Shown here piece by piece: positions 7,507 through 16,061 of a stretch of 64,000 nucleotides of DNA. The stretch comes from Calidihabitans tengchongensis. Lineage in GTDB: Bacteria > Sysuimicrobiota > Sysuimicrobiia > Sysuimicrobiales > Kaftiobacteriaceae. The position numbers were made by a program, and so were the translations under genes. The notes beneath the pieces were generated by a model. It saw only the letters and a program-made list of their open reading frames with translations. It was not told where the DNA came from and searched no databases. Positions within the stretch are counted from its first letter, which is position 1, and the number at the start of each line of letters is the position of its first letter. Location: contig JAVKIE010000003.1 in NCBI GenBank assembly GCA_031459615.1, forward strand, positions 62,001-126,000. Direction: 5' to 3'.

Positions 7507-8409
7507 CTAGGTCCGGGGGACGCGGATGAGGAGGACCGGACGTCGTCCGGCGCCGATCACGCGGGAGGCCACGCTGCCGGCCCACAGGGCGCTGACGCCC
7601 GACCGGCCGTGGGTGGCCATGACGATGAGGTCGGCGCGCTCCCGGGCGGCGGTCTCCAGCAGGACCTGCACGGGCTCCCCCCGCTCCACGGCTGCCCGCG
7701 CGGCGATGCCGGCGGCGCGGACGCGGGCGGCCACGCCCTCCAGGTACGCCGCGGCCTCCCGGGCCTCCACGTCCAGCAGGGCCGCCGCTGCCGTCGGCAT
7801 CAGGCGCGCGGCGGGAGCCCGCTCGTCGGAGATGGTGTCAACCGTGGGGACCACCCACACCAGCAGCAGGTCGGCCCCGCACGCCGCAGCGATCCGGATG
7901 CCGGGCTCCACCGCCGTCTCGGCCGCCTCGCTGCCATCCAGGGGGACCAGGATGCGTTGGCAGGTGAAGGGCGCGTCGCGGCCGCGCTCCGAGGGCGGCA
8001 GCAGCAGGACGGGAGTCCGGCCGCGCTGCAGCACCTGCTCGGCCACCCGGCCGTACAGCAGCCCCCGGACCCCACCCCGCCCGTGGCTGGTGAGGACGAT
8101 GAGGTCGACGCCCGCCGCTTCCGCCTGCCGGGCGATGGTGGCCGCCACACCCCCGGACTCGGGGCACACCACGCCGCGGGCCGTCACACCCCGCCGGCCC
8201 ATCCACTCGACCGCGCCGTCCAGGTACGCCCGGGCCTCGGCCTCGGTGCGCACGTGACGGTCTCCGTGCACGGTCGGCGGGGGCCCCGACTCCAGCACGT
8301 GCAGGAGGACCACGGGCGCCTGCAGCCGGACCGCGAGCTCTGCGGCGGCCGGCAGCGCCGACTCCGCCAGGCGCGACCCGTCCAGGGGAACCAGCAGCCG
8401 CGTGAACAC
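7507..8409 (-). CDS. Tandem universal stress protein (UspA-like)
   Basis: A 300-residue cytoplasmic protein made of two UspA domains (about residues 1-145 and 150-300), each beginning with (R)ILVPLDGS. Domain 2 has the ATP-binding pattern G-x2-G-x9-G-S (GRSGVSALWAGS), while domain 1 has Arg where the final Ser is expected (GRGGVRGLLYGR), so only the second may bind ATP canonically. The GTG start lies two bases after the Nramp gene's stop, preceded by GGGGAGG inside that gene. The operon position behind a metal transporter suggests a metal- or oxidative-stress role, but Usp proteins are too general for a firm claim. Confidence 0.88.
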   Translation of the reverse strand: MFTRLLVPLDGSRLAESALPAAAELAVRLQAPVVLLHVLESGPPPTVHGDRHVRTEAEARAYLDGAVEWMGRRGVTARGVVCPESGGVAATIARQAEAAGVDLIVLTSHGRGGVRGLLYGRVAEQVLQRGRTPVLLLPPSERGRDAPFTCQRILVPLDGSEAAETAVEPGIRIAAACGADLLLVWVVPTVDTISDERAPAARLMPTAAAALLDVEAREAAAYLEGVAARVRAAGIAARAAVERGEPVQVLLETAARERADLIVMATHGRSGVSALWAGSVASRVIGAGRRPVLLIRVPRT

Positions 8410-8411
8410 CG

Positions 8412-9743
8412 TCAGCCTCCCCCCGCCAGCCGGACCAGCAGAAAGACGTTGAGGGCGGTGATCAGCGCCGTGGCCGCAGCGGCCAGCCCCGTGGTGACCG
8501 GGTGGTTGACCAGCGAGCCCATCAGGTCCCGGCGGCTGGTGAAGGCGACCAGGGGCACCAGCGCAAAGGGCAGTCCGAAGCTGAGGACGACCTGGCTGAT
8601 GACCAGCGTGCGGGTGGGATCCAGCCCCAGGGCGATCACCACCAGGGCCGGCGCCATCGTGACCACCCGGCGCACCCACACGGGAATCTGCCGGTGCAGG
8701 AACCCCTGCATGATCACCTGCCCCGCCAGCGTCCCCACGGTGGACGACGACAGCCCCGACGCCAGCAACGACACGGCAAAGACGGCGCTGCTGGCCGATC
8801 CCAGGAGGGGAGCCAGGGTGCGATGGGCTTCCTCGATGCTGGCGATGTGGCTGAGCCCGGCCCGGTAGAACGTGGAGGCGGCCATGATCAGGATGGCCGC
8901 GTTGATCAGGCCGGCCAGCGCCATGGCGATGGCCACGTCAATGACCTCATAGCGGTACAGGCGCCGGGCCTGGGCTGCGGTCCGGGGGACGATGCGGTGC
9001 TGGGTGAGGGCCGAGTGCAGGAAGATCACATGGGGCATCACCGTCGCCCCCAGGATCCCGGTGGCCAGCAGCACGCTCTCGGTGCCCGCAAACTGCGGGA
9101 CCAGGGCGCCCCGCGCCACCGCCCGCCAGTCGGGGCGGTCCAGGATCGTCTCGATCACGTAGCAGAGGGCGATGACGCCCACCAGCCCGGTGATGACGGC
9201 CTCCAGGGGACGGTACCCCCGCCGTTCCAGGGCCAGGATGACCAGGGTGATCACGCCGGTCAGCAGGGCCGCCGGGAGCAGAGGGATCCCCAGCAGGAGG
9301 TTGAGCCCCAGGGCCGCCCCCAGAAACTCAGCCAGGTCCGTCGCCATGGCCACGAGCTCGCTGATCACCCACATCCCCCACACGACCGGGCGCGGCAGCC
9401 GGTCCCGGCACACCTCCGCCAGGTTGCGCCCGGTGGCGATGCCCAGTTTGGCCGACAGGGCCTGCACCAGCATCGCCGTGAGGTTGCTGGCCAGAAGAAC
9501 CCACAGCAGGGTGTAGCCGAAAGCGGCGCCGCCCTGGATGTTGGTGGCGAAGTTTCCCGGATCCATGTAGGCGACGCTGGCCACGAACGCCGGCCCCAGG
9601 AAGGGCAGGATCCGGGCCAGCCCCCGCCGGGTGGTGCGCCCCTCCAGCACGTCGGCGGCGGTGGCCAGCAGTCCGGCGTCGGCCGGACGGCTGGGGTCCC
9701 CCCCGGTCGTTCCGGGGGACGGAGACCGAGGTCGCGGCTTCAT
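8412..9743 (-). CDS. mntH: Nramp-family Mn2+/Fe2+ transporter
   Basis: A 443-residue inner-membrane divalent metal:proton symporter with about eleven helices. The metal-site motif of helix 1 is present as DPGNFATN, and helix 6 has MPHVIFLHSAL, matching the MPH motif of Nramp proteins. It should import Mn2+ (perhaps Fe2+). The ATG overlaps the stop of the MntR-like repressor gene by four bases, and a stress-protein gene follows two bases behind, so the three form one metal-controlled operon. Confidence 0.92.
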   Translation of the reverse strand: MKPRPRSPSPGTTGGDPSRPADAGLLATAADVLEGRTTRRGLARILPFLGPAFVASVAYMDPGNFATNIQGGAAFGYTLLWVLLASNLTAMLVQALSAKLGIATGRNLAEVCRDRLPRPVVWGMWVISELVAMATDLAEFLGAALGLNLLLGIPLLPAALLTGVITLVILALERRGYRPLEAVITGLVGVIALCYVIETILDRPDWRAVARGALVPQFAGTESVLLATGILGATVMPHVIFLHSALTQHRIVPRTAAQARRLYRYEVIDVAIAMALAGLINAAILIMAASTFYRAGLSHIASIEEAHRTLAPLLGSASSAVFAVSLLASGLSSSTVGTLAGQVIMQGFLHRQIPVWVRRVVTMAPALVVIALGLDPTRTLVISQVVLSFGLPFALVPLVAFTSRRDLMGSLVNHPVTTGLAAAATALITALNVFLLVRLAGGG

Positions 9744-10159
9744 CCTCGAGGGATGGGCTCGCCGTGGGGATCGGTGTCGGGATGCCCCAGAAGCTCGTCC
9801 AGGCGGCGCTCCAGGGACTCGGAGAGGGCATGCTCCAGACGGTCCGCCTCATCGTGCACCTGGCTCGGGTCGATGCCCAGGGCGCGGCTAAGGTACAGCT
9901 CCAGCAGTCTGTGGCGGCGGACCACGGCCTCCGCCGCCGCGCGGCCTGCGTCGGTGAGATACACGGCCCGGTACGGGTCGTGGCGGACCAAGCCCTGCCG
10001 CGCCAGGCGCTTGATCATGTTCGTGACCGATGGGGGGGAGACCCCCAGCCGTTCGGCGATCTGCCCCACGGTCGCCCCCCCGCCCGGCTCCGTGAGGGCG
10101 TACAGGACCTTCAGGTAGTCTTCCACTGCCCGTCCGGTCACCACTGCCCGGCCCATCAT
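9740..10159 (-). CDS. mntR: DtxR/MntR-family metal-dependent repressor
   Basis: A 139-residue repressor: N-terminal winged helix (VEDYLKVLYAL through the recognition helix SPPSVTNMIKRL) and a dimerisation/metal domain with RRHRLLELYL and HDEADRLEH, the positions that supply His/Glu metal ligands in MntR. There is no C-terminal SH3-like domain, as in MntR rather than DtxR. ATG at 10159 is chosen because GGAGG precedes it by five bases; in-frame starts at 10171 (ATG) and 10189 (TTG) lie in the operator and have no ribosome site. It is the first gene of the mntR-mntH-usp operon and likely represses it when manganese is plentiful. Confidence 0.88.
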   Translation of the reverse strand: MMGRAVVTGRAVEDYLKVLYALTEPGGGATVGQIAERLGVSPPSVTNMIKRLARQGLVRHDPYRAVYLTDAGRAAAEAVVRRHRLLELYLSRALGIDPSQVHDEADRLEHALSESLERRLDELLGHPDTDPHGEPIPRG

Positions 10160-10170
10160 TCCGGCCTCCA

Positions 10171-10188
10171 TGTTAGTCTCGGCTAACA
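10171..10188. promoter_or_regulatory. MntR/DtxR-type operator
   Basis: An 18-base palindrome with arms TGTTAG / CTAACA and a six-base centre. The TTAG...CTAA pattern is the half-site style of DtxR/MntR operators. It lies 11 bases upstream of the chosen mntR start, just downstream of a possible promoter on the minus strand (TTGCCG, 17 bases, TAGCGT), so a bound repressor would block initiation. This supports autoregulation of the operon. Confidence 0.6.
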
Positions 10189-10219
10189 AGGAACGCTAGT
10201 GGTCCTGGGCAGTCGCGGC

Positions 10220-10239
10220 AATCGGGCGCGGACCCGATT
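10220..10239 (-). terminator. Inverted repeat after the HTH regulator gene
   Basis: Arms AATCGGG / CCCGATT (7 bp) with a six-base loop, starting three bases past the stop of the HTH regulator gene. It has no T-run. It could end the regulator transcript or be part of the downstream mntR promoter. Confidence 0.3.
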
Positions 10240-10241
10240 CG

Positions 10242-10922
10242 TCAGGATGGGACGGGGCGGGGCAGACGGACCTCGAAGGTACAGCGGGGGTCGCCGCGGG
10301 TGATCCATTCGGACTGCTCTACCTCCAGCCCGGTGAGCTCCGCGAGGGAGAGACGGGCCAGCTGGCAGAGATCGGCGAACTCCAGGGCCAGGGGGGCCAG
10401 CGGACAGGTGGTGATCGAGACCTGCCAGTGCCCCTCGGTCCGCGTGACGGGCTGGGGCTCCACGCCGCGGAAGAACACCCGGCACGCGGCCTCCAGACGG
10501 GCGGCGACGTCGGGGATCTGGCGGATCTCCGGGTGCGCGGCCGCGATCCGGGCCGCGACCTCCGCAAATGCGGCTTCCACCTCCCGGCGACCCCTGTGCT
10601 GCCCGGCCTCGTGCAGCGACCGCAGCAGCGCCGGGTAGTCCTCGGGCACGCCGGCGGACGGCAGGGGCGAGACCAGGCGGTAGACCCGCGGAGGGCGGCC
10701 GGCGGCCCGGCGCACCAGCTGTCCCCGGATCACCCCCTGCCGCAGCAGGCGCGCCAGGTGCTGGCGCAGGGTTGATCGCGACAGGCCCGTGAGCCGCTGG
10801 AGGTCGGCGATGGTGCACCCTCCGGCCTCGCTCAGCAACCGCACCAGGCGTTCCCGGGTCGGCGAGTCGTCCACGGCAGGCCCAGATCTGCCCCGATGTG
10901 GCGTTTTTGACGCCATCACCAT
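10242..10922 (-). CDS. Winged-helix regulator with SufR-like cysteine domain
   Basis: A 226-residue regulator. Residues 20-85 form a winged helix (CTIADLQRLTGLSRSTLRQHL, then a GRPPRVYRL wing), as in the DeoR/ArsR-like SufR group. The C-terminal half contains CPLAPLALEFADLC and RGDPRCTFEV, which resemble the Fe-S cysteine pattern of SufR, but the usual E-C before RGD is E-W here, so one expected ligand is missing. It may sense iron-sulfur or redox state with an altered site, or only share the fold. The ATG at 10922 follows GGGGGGAG. It is divergent from the TlpA-like gene, which it may control. Confidence 0.7.
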   Translation of the reverse strand: MVMASKTPHRGRSGPAVDDSPTRERLVRLLSEAGGCTIADLQRLTGLSRSTLRQHLARLLRQGVIRGQLVRRAAGRPPRVYRLVSPLPSAGVPEDYPALLRSLHEAGQHRGRREVEAAFAEVAARIAAAHPEIRQIPDVAARLEAACRVFFRGVEPQPVTRTEGHWQVSITTCPLAPLALEFADLCQLARLSLAELTGLEVEQSEWITRGDPRCTFEVRLPRPVPS

Positions 10923-11011
10923 ACGGCTCCCCCCGCGCCCGCGGCTATCGGGCGGCCGACGTATTTTGCCGATCCGCCCCCCGCTGGCTGGCCAGGGGGC
11001 AGGGCTGTCCC

Positions 11012-11017
11012 TATAGT
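11012..11017 (+). promoter_or_regulatory. -10 box for the TlpA-like gene
   Basis: TATAGT ends nine bases before the ATG at 11026, so a transcript starting at the normal distance would have almost no leader. No good -35 is seen and no ribosome site precedes the ATG, which fits a leaderless mRNA. Confidence 0.4.
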
Positions 11018-11025
11018 GGTAAGCG

Positions 11026-11598
11026 ATGGGACGCCCTTCCTGGGGTACCGTGCTGGGCGGGCTTGTGGCCGCCTCCCTGGCCGTCGCGGTGGTGCTGGCC
11101 GCCCGCACCATCCAGCGGCCTGTCGCCCCGGGGCCCACGCCACCGCCGTCCACGACCCTGCGCCCCGCTCCCGACTTCCGCCTGCGGTCGTTTACCGGAT
11201 CGCTGATCTCCCTGTCGGATTTCCGGGGCGACGTGGTGGTGCTGAACTTCTGGGCTTCCTGGTGCGTGCCGTGCCGGGAAGAGATGCCCAACCTGGAGCG
11301 CGCCTGGCGGGAGTTCCGGTCCCAGCGGGTGACGGTGCTGGGCATCAATGTCGCCGACGACTACGACGACGCGGCGGCGTTCCTGCGCTCGCTGGGCATC
11401 ACCTATCCCAACGTCTTCGACCCCGCGCAGACCCGCATGACGGCCTACCGGGTCACCGGGCTGCCGACCACCGCGTTCATCGACCGCCAGATGCGGATCC
11501 GCGCCACGGTCCCCGGCGGGTATCTGGGCGCCGAGGGCTACGCCACCCTGCGCCGCCAGATCCTCACCCTCGTCCGCGCCTCCGGGACAGCACCCTGA
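11026..11598 (+). CDS. TlpA/ResA-like membrane-anchored thiol oxidoreductase
   Basis: A 190-residue thioredoxin-fold protein anchored by one N-terminal helix (residues 8-26) and facing outward. The active site is WASWCVPCREEMPNL (CxxC with Val-Pro) and the cis-proline region is VTGLPTTAFID. Such proteins reduce cysteines of apocytochromes c or copper proteins; with a CuA oxidase and NosZ in the window, preparing CuA cysteines is a reasonable guess but not shown. The start has a -10 box immediately upstream and no ribosome site. It converges with the M23 peptidase gene. Confidence 0.88.
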   Translation: MGRPSWGTVLGGLVAASLAVAVVLAARTIQRPVAPGPTPPPSTTLRPAPDFRLRSFTGSLISLSDFRGDVVVLNFWASWCVPCREEMPNLERAWREFRSQRVTVLGINVADDYDDAAAFLRSLGITYPNVFDPAQTRMTAYRVTGLPTTAFIDRQMRIRATVPGGYLGAEGYATLRRQILTLVRASGTAP

Positions 11599-11660
11599 CC
11601 CGCGAGGTCGCGTGGGCCTGATGGCCATCGCCACGCCCGGGTGAAGTCTCCCGCAGGGGG

Positions 11661-12365
11661 CTACAGGTACCGCAGCGGGTTTACCGGGCGGCCGTTGACG
11701 CGGAACTCAAAGTGCAGGTGGGGACCGGTGGACACCCCGGTGCTGCCCACACGGGCGATGAGCTGGCCGGCGCGCACCTGCTGGCCGGGACGCACCAGGA
11801 CCGCCGACGCGTGAGCGTACAGCGTCTGGTACCCGCGCCCGTGGTCGACGATCACCGTGAGGCCGTACCCTCCGTACCACCCCGCCAGCACCACGCGCCC
11901 CGACCGCGCGGCGAAAATGGGCGCCCCCGGCGACGCCGCGATGTCGATCCCCCGGTGCTGTGCGTTCCACCGCAGTCCGAAAAAGGAACTCAGGTCGCCC
12001 GTGGCCGGCCACTGCAGGGGCGATGCCACCAGGCTGGCCCGCCCGCCCCGGGAAGGCAGGCGGCGGGGATCGCGGGACAGCCCCGCCAGGCGCGGTGACG
12101 ACGGAGGGGCAGCAGGATCGGCGTCCACCGGCAGAACCGCCGCCGACAGCTGGGCGACCCGGATGCCGGCGGGCACCGCGGGAGCGGGCCGCCCGCTGGC
12201 CGCCGACGCCAGAAGAGCGTCCCGGCGCGCCTGGCTCCGCACAGCCTTCACAAAGGAGATCGGCGCGGAATCGCCGGCCACCGGCGGACCCTCCACCGCC
12301 GCGGGCACGGGAGGCGCCAGGACAACGGTCGCCGCCAGCACGATCAGGACGCTGCGGGTGCGCAT
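11661..12365 (-). CDS. Secreted M23/LytM metallopeptidase
   Basis: A 234-residue exported endopeptidase likely acting on peptidoglycan. A signal peptide (about 1-22) is followed by a variable Pro/Ala-rich region of some 80 residues and a C-terminal LytM domain (about 120-230). Zinc-site motifs are HRGIDIA (H-x3-D) and HLHFEF (HxH), with YAHAS between. All expected ligands are present, so it should be catalytic rather than a degenerate EnvC-like activator. ATG at 12365 directly precedes the signal peptide; no strong ribosome site is seen. Transcribed divergently from the DoxX gene across a region with a large inverted repeat. Confidence 0.88.
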   Translation of the reverse strand: MRTRSVLIVLAATVVLAPPVPAAVEGPPVAGDSAPISFVKAVRSQARRDALLASAASGRPAPAVPAGIRVAQLSAAVLPVDADPAAPPSSPRLAGLSRDPRRLPSRGGRASLVASPLQWPATGDLSSFFGLRWNAQHRGIDIAASPGAPIFAARSGRVVLAGWYGGYGLTVIVDHGRGYQTLYAHASAVLVRPGQQVRAGQLIARVGSTGVSTGPHLHFEFRVNGRPVNPLRYL

Positions 12366-12436
12366 CGTGAACAGAAGGAACCCCGGTGTCCGGTGTCCTG
12401 CCCGCCGGGGAGGGGTTCTAGACGGGGGATCGGGTC

Positions 12437-12463
12437 CGCGCCCGAGGGCGATCCTCGGGCGCG
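12437..12463. repeat. Perfect 11-bp inverted repeat between divergent genes
   Basis: Arms CGCGCCCGAGG / CCTCGGGCGCG around a five-base loop. It lies between two genes transcribed away from each other, so it cannot be a terminator for either. It may be a dimeric protein's operator or form a very stable hairpin in the peptidase gene's leader. Confidence 0.6.
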
Positions 12464-12587
12464 CGCCGGAGGGAGACGGGGTTCTGCCGGAGAGGAGATT
12501 CCTCCGTTGACCCGATGGCGGGCATGCCCGTTCGGGCCATACCCTGGAAGCGGATCGCACCATAAATGACACCGGGAGGTGAGCACC

Positions 12588-13175
12588 GTGGCAGAAGTGC
12601 GGACCGAAGTCCTGGACCACTACCAGGACCCGCCGTTCGCGCGCGCCCTGTTCGCGTCGACGCGGTACGCCTGGCTGTGGGCGCTGATCCGGGTGTGGCT
12701 GGGCTGGCAGTGGATCGACGCCGCCCGCCACAAGATCGGCGTCGAGGCCTGGACCGGCACCGGGGCGGCCCTGAAGGCCTTCTGGGAGCGCGCCATCCAG
12801 GTGCCCCCGCCCCCGGCCCGCCCGCCGGTGGCCTTCCCCTGGTACCGCGCCTTCCTCCAGTGGCTGCTGGACATCCAGGCCTACACCTGGTTCGCCAAGC
12901 TGGTGGCCTACGGCGAGCTGCTGGTGGGGGTGGCCCTGGTCCTGGGCGCGTTCGTGGGGATCGCCGCCTTCTTCGCCGGCTTCATGAACTGGAACTTCAT
13001 GATGGCGGGCACGGCCAGCACCAACCCGCTGCTGTTCACCGCCGCCATCCTGCTGATCCTGGCGTGGAAGGTGGCCGGGTACTACGGCCTGGACCGCTGG
13101 CTGCTACCCCTGCTGGGCACCCCCTGGAGGCCGGGCAAGGTCTTCCGGACCCGCCAGCAGCCGCAGGCGGCCTGA
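12588..13175 (+). CDS. DoxX-family membrane protein (DoxD-like)
   Basis: A 195-residue inner-membrane protein with four helices, matching the DoxX/DoxD family: TRYAWLWALIRVWLGWQWID near the N-terminus, then AYGELLVGVALVLGAF and GFMNWNFMMAGTASTNP. DoxD is the membrane part of thiosulfate:quinone oxidoreductase in Acidianus; most bacterial relatives have no proven reaction, so electron transfer to quinone is only a possibility. The GTG at 12588 is chosen over one at 12579 because GGGAGGTGAG ends about five bases before it. A strong terminator follows, so it is a single-gene unit. Confidence 0.85.
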   Translation: MAEVRTEVLDHYQDPPFARALFASTRYAWLWALIRVWLGWQWIDAARHKIGVEAWTGTGAALKAFWERAIQVPPPPARPPVAFPWYRAFLQWLLDIQAYTWFAKLVAYGELLVGVALVLGAFVGIAAFFAGFMNWNFMMAGTASTNPLLFTAAILLILAWKVAGYYGLDRWLLPLLGTPWRPGKVFRTRQQPQAA

Positions 13176-13200
13176 TCCGCTGAACAGGCCGCGTCGCCCC

Positions 13201-13237
13201 AGGCGCAGGCGGAGACGTTCCGCCTGCGCCTCTTTTT
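13201..13237 (+). terminator. Strong Rho-independent terminator after the DoxX gene
   Basis: A perfect 13-bp stem (AGGCGCAGGCGGA with its complement), five-base loop, then CTTTTTG. It ends the DoxX transcript and separates it from the oxidase operon. Confidence 0.88.
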
Positions 13238-13357
13238 GCCTGCGCTAACTTGCCCGGAATTTTTGGGCGGCCGCGCAGGAGATCTTTCGGCCCCCCGCCG
13301 AATACGCTATATGTATGGCGGCGGATGCCCGCCTGTTTTTTTGAGGGTCGGTTCCCC

Positions 13358-14176
13358 ATGGCAGAGAGTCGCAGCGACACGGACCGGCACACCGGGCGGT
13401 GGCTCGGCTGGGTGATCCTCCTGCTGGCGGTGGGCGGCGCGGCCTCCTTCGTGGCCGCCCGCAACCGCTGGTGGCTGCTGCCGGTCGCCTCGGTCCACGG
13501 CGTCGAGGTCGACCGCCTGATCTACACCACCCTGATCGTCACCGGCCTGGCCTTCGTCCTGGTGCACGTGATCCTGGCGGCCTTCGTCTGGCGGTACGCC
13601 GAGCGCGGGCGGCGGGCGGCCTACTGGCCCGACAACCGCACCCTGGAACTCACCTACACCCTGGTCCCCGCGGCGGTCCTCACCACCCTGATCCTGATGG
13701 GCAGCGCCGTGTGGGCGCGCCTGCACAGCCCCGCCCCGGCGGACGCCCTGACGGTGGACGTGCGGGGCGAGCAGTTCGGGTGGCTGTTCCGGTACCCCGG
13801 CCCCGACGGCGCCTTCGGGCGGGTGGATCCGGCGGAGATCCGGACCCGGGACAACCCCATGGGCCTGGACCCCGCCGACCCGGCCGGCGCCGACGACATC
13901 GTGGTCCGGGAGCTGCACCTGCCCGCCGGGCGGCCGGTCCGCGTGCGGCTGCGCTCCAAGGATGTCCTCCACAGCTTCTTCGTGCCGGCGCTGCGGGTCA
14001 AGCAGGACGCGGTGCCGGGGATGACGGTGGAGCTGTGGTTCACCCCCACCCGGCCCGGGGCGTACGAGATCGCCTGCGCCGAGCTGTGCGGGGTGGGTCA
14101 TTACATCATGCGGGGTCGGATCGTCGTGGACACCCCCGAAGCCTTCCAGGCCTGGCTGGCCCAGCAGGGGCGCTGA
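13358..14176 (+). CDS. coxB: Cytochrome c oxidase subunit II (CuA)
   Basis: A 272-residue subunit II. Two membrane hairpin helices (about 15-35 and 55-80, plus a hydrophobic stretch near 105-122) are followed by the periplasmic CuA cupredoxin domain with CAELCGVGHYIM (Cys240, Cys244, His248, Met251) and KDVLHSFF. There is no fused cytochrome c domain, so the oxidase needs a separate donor and is not caa3-type. The ATG follows a weak GAGGG; the first gene of the oxidase operon, 182 bases downstream of the DoxX terminator region. Confidence 0.93.
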   Translation: MAESRSDTDRHTGRWLGWVILLLAVGGAASFVAARNRWWLLPVASVHGVEVDRLIYTTLIVTGLAFVLVHVILAAFVWRYAERGRRAAYWPDNRTLELTYTLVPAAVLTTLILMGSAVWARLHSPAPADALTVDVRGEQFGWLFRYPGPDGAFGRVDPAEIRTRDNPMGLDPADPAGADDIVVRELHLPAGRPVRVRLRSKDVLHSFFVPALRVKQDAVPGMTVELWFTPTRPGAYEIACAELCGVGHYIMRGRIVVDTPEAFQAWLAQQGR

Positions 14177-14240
14177 GGAGAATGCCGGATTCGGCGTGAC
14201 GACGGGGTGAAGGTCCGGACGCCGGGGGAGAGAGGCGAGC

Positions 14241-16061
14241 ATGGGATCTCGCGCGGCCGTGCACGAGCCTGAGGCGCACCCGATGGGGTTCGTGCGCCGC
14301 TATATCTTCAGCCAGGACCACAAGATCATCGGCCTGCAGTACCTGATGACCTCCCTGGTGATGGCCGCGGTGGGCGGTATTCTGGCCATGCTCATCCGCA
14401 TGCAGCTGGGCTGGCCGGGCCACCAGTGGGGTCTGGTCCGCTGGCTGTTCCCGGGAGGCTTCACCGACGCCGGGGTGATGAAGCCGGACTTCTACCTGGC
14501 CGTGGTGACCATGCACGGCACCATCATGATCTTCTTCGTGCTGACCACGGCCCTGTCGGGCGGCTTCGGCAACTTCCTGATCCCCTTGACCATCGGCGCC
14601 CGGGACATGGCCTTCCCGTTCATGAACATGCTCTCCTACTGGCTGTACCCGCCGGCGATCCTGGTCCTGCTGGCGGCGTTTGTCGTCGCCGGCGGCGCTC
14701 CCAACTCGGGGTGGACGGCGTACCCGCCCCTGTCGGCCCTGCCCCAGGCGGCGCCGGGGTCCGGGCTGGGGCAAACCCTGTGGCTGGTGAGCCTGGGCAT
14801 CCTGATCGTGGCCTTCCTGTTCGGCTCCCTGAACTACATCACCACCGTCCTGCAGCTGCGCACCCGGGGCATGTCCATGACCCGCCTCCCCCTGGTCACC
14901 TGGGCCCAGTTCATCACCGCGGTCCTGATGCTGCTGTCCTTCCCCGTGCTCTTGGCGGCGGTGATCATGCTGCTGTTCGACCGTCACGCCGGCACCAGCT
15001 TCTTCGTGCCGTCGGGCCTCGTGGTTGGCGGCCAGCTGCTGACCCACCAGGGCGGCAACCCCCTGCTGTGGCAGCACCTGTTCTGGTTCCTGGGCCACCC
15101 GGAGGTGTACGTCCTGATCCTGCCGCCCATGGGGATCGTGTCGGAGGTCCTGGCCGTCCACGGCCGCAAGCCCATCTTCGGATACCGGGCCATGGTCCTG
15201 TCCATGGGCGCCATCGCGTTCCTCAGTTTCGTGGTGTGGGGTCACCACATGTTCACCAGCGGGATGAACCCCCTGGTGGGCACCGCCTTCATGGTCACCA
15301 CGCTGGCCATCGCCATCCCCTCGGCGGTCAAGACCTTCAACTGGCTGGCGACCCTGTGGCGGGCGCGCATCCGCTTCACCAGCGCCATGCTGTTCGCCAT
15401 CGGATTCGTCTCCCTGTTCGTCACCGGCGGCCTGACGGGACTGTTCCTGGGATCGCCGGCGGTGGACACCTATTTCCAGGACACGTTCTTCGTGGTCGCC
15501 CACTTCCACTTCGTCATGGCCAGCGCGGCCCTGTTCGGCCTGTTTGCCGGGCTGTACCACTGGTTCCCGAAGATGTTCGGGCGCATGATGAACGAGCGGC
15601 TGGGCCGGATCCACTTCTGGCTGACCTTTGCGGGAATCTACGCCACCTTCTTCCCCATGCACTTCCTGGGGCTGGCCGGCGAGCCGCGGCGCTATTACTC
15701 CCCCCAGATGTACGAGTTCCTGCGGCCGCTGCAGCCTCTGAACGTCGTCGTGTCCCTGGCCTCCTTCGGGCTGGGACTGGCTCAGCTGATCTTCGTCGCC
15801 AACTTCGCCTACAGCCTGGTGCGGGGACCGCGGGCGTCCCGCAACCCGTGGCAGGCCAACACCCTGGAGTGGCAGGCCCCCTCCCCTCCGCCCCACGGCA
15901 ACTGGGGCCGGGAGCTGCCGGTGGTGTACCGCTGGCCGTATGACTACAGCCTGCCGGATGCGGCCGAGGACTACGTCCCCCAGACCGCTCCCGCGCCCGT
16001 CCCGGCCGTGGCCGGAGGCGCACCGGAGGGCCCGCCCCCTGCGCGGGAGGGAGATCCGTAG
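14241..16061 (+). CDS. coxA: Cytochrome c oxidase subunit I (A1-type)
   Basis: The 606-residue catalytic subunit of a proton-pumping heme-copper oxidase, with 12 or more helices. Low-spin heme ligands are His92 (TMHGTIM) and His423; CuB ligands include His286 (in GHPEVY) and His335-His336 (WGHHM); His421 binds the high-spin heme. Glu288 in HPEVY marks the A1 subgroup, and the K-channel residues appear as S361/K364 (IPSAVK) with Ser instead of Thr. The C-terminal 50 residues are Pro/Ala-rich. ATG 64 bases after coxB, with a GGGGGAGAGAGGCGAG ribosome region. Its TAG stop overlaps the next GTG by one base. Confidence 0.96.
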   Translation: MGSRAAVHEPEAHPMGFVRRYIFSQDHKIIGLQYLMTSLVMAAVGGILAMLIRMQLGWPGHQWGLVRWLFPGGFTDAGVMKPDFYLAVVTMHGTIMIFFVLTTALSGGFGNFLIPLTIGARDMAFPFMNMLSYWLYPPAILVLLAAFVVAGGAPNSGWTAYPPLSALPQAAPGSGLGQTLWLVSLGILIVAFLFGSLNYITTVLQLRTRGMSMTRLPLVTWAQFITAVLMLLSFPVLLAAVIMLLFDRHAGTSFFVPSGLVVGGQLLTHQGGNPLLWQHLFWFLGHPEVYVLILPPMGIVSEVLAVHGRKPIFGYRAMVLSMGAIAFLSFVVWGHHMFTSGMNPLVGTAFMVTTLAIAIPSAVKTFNWLATLWRARIRFTSAMLFAIGFVSLFVTGGLTGLFLGSPAVDTYFQDTFFVVAHFHFVMASAALFGLFAGLYHWFPKMFGRMMNERLGRIHFWLTFAGIYATFFPMHFLGLAGEPRRYYSPQMYEFLRPLQPLNVVVSLASFGLGLAQLIFVANFAYSLVRGPRASRNPWQANTLEWQAPSPPPHGNWGRELPVVYRWPYDYSLPDAAEDYVPQTAPAPVPAVAGGAPEGPPPAREGDP

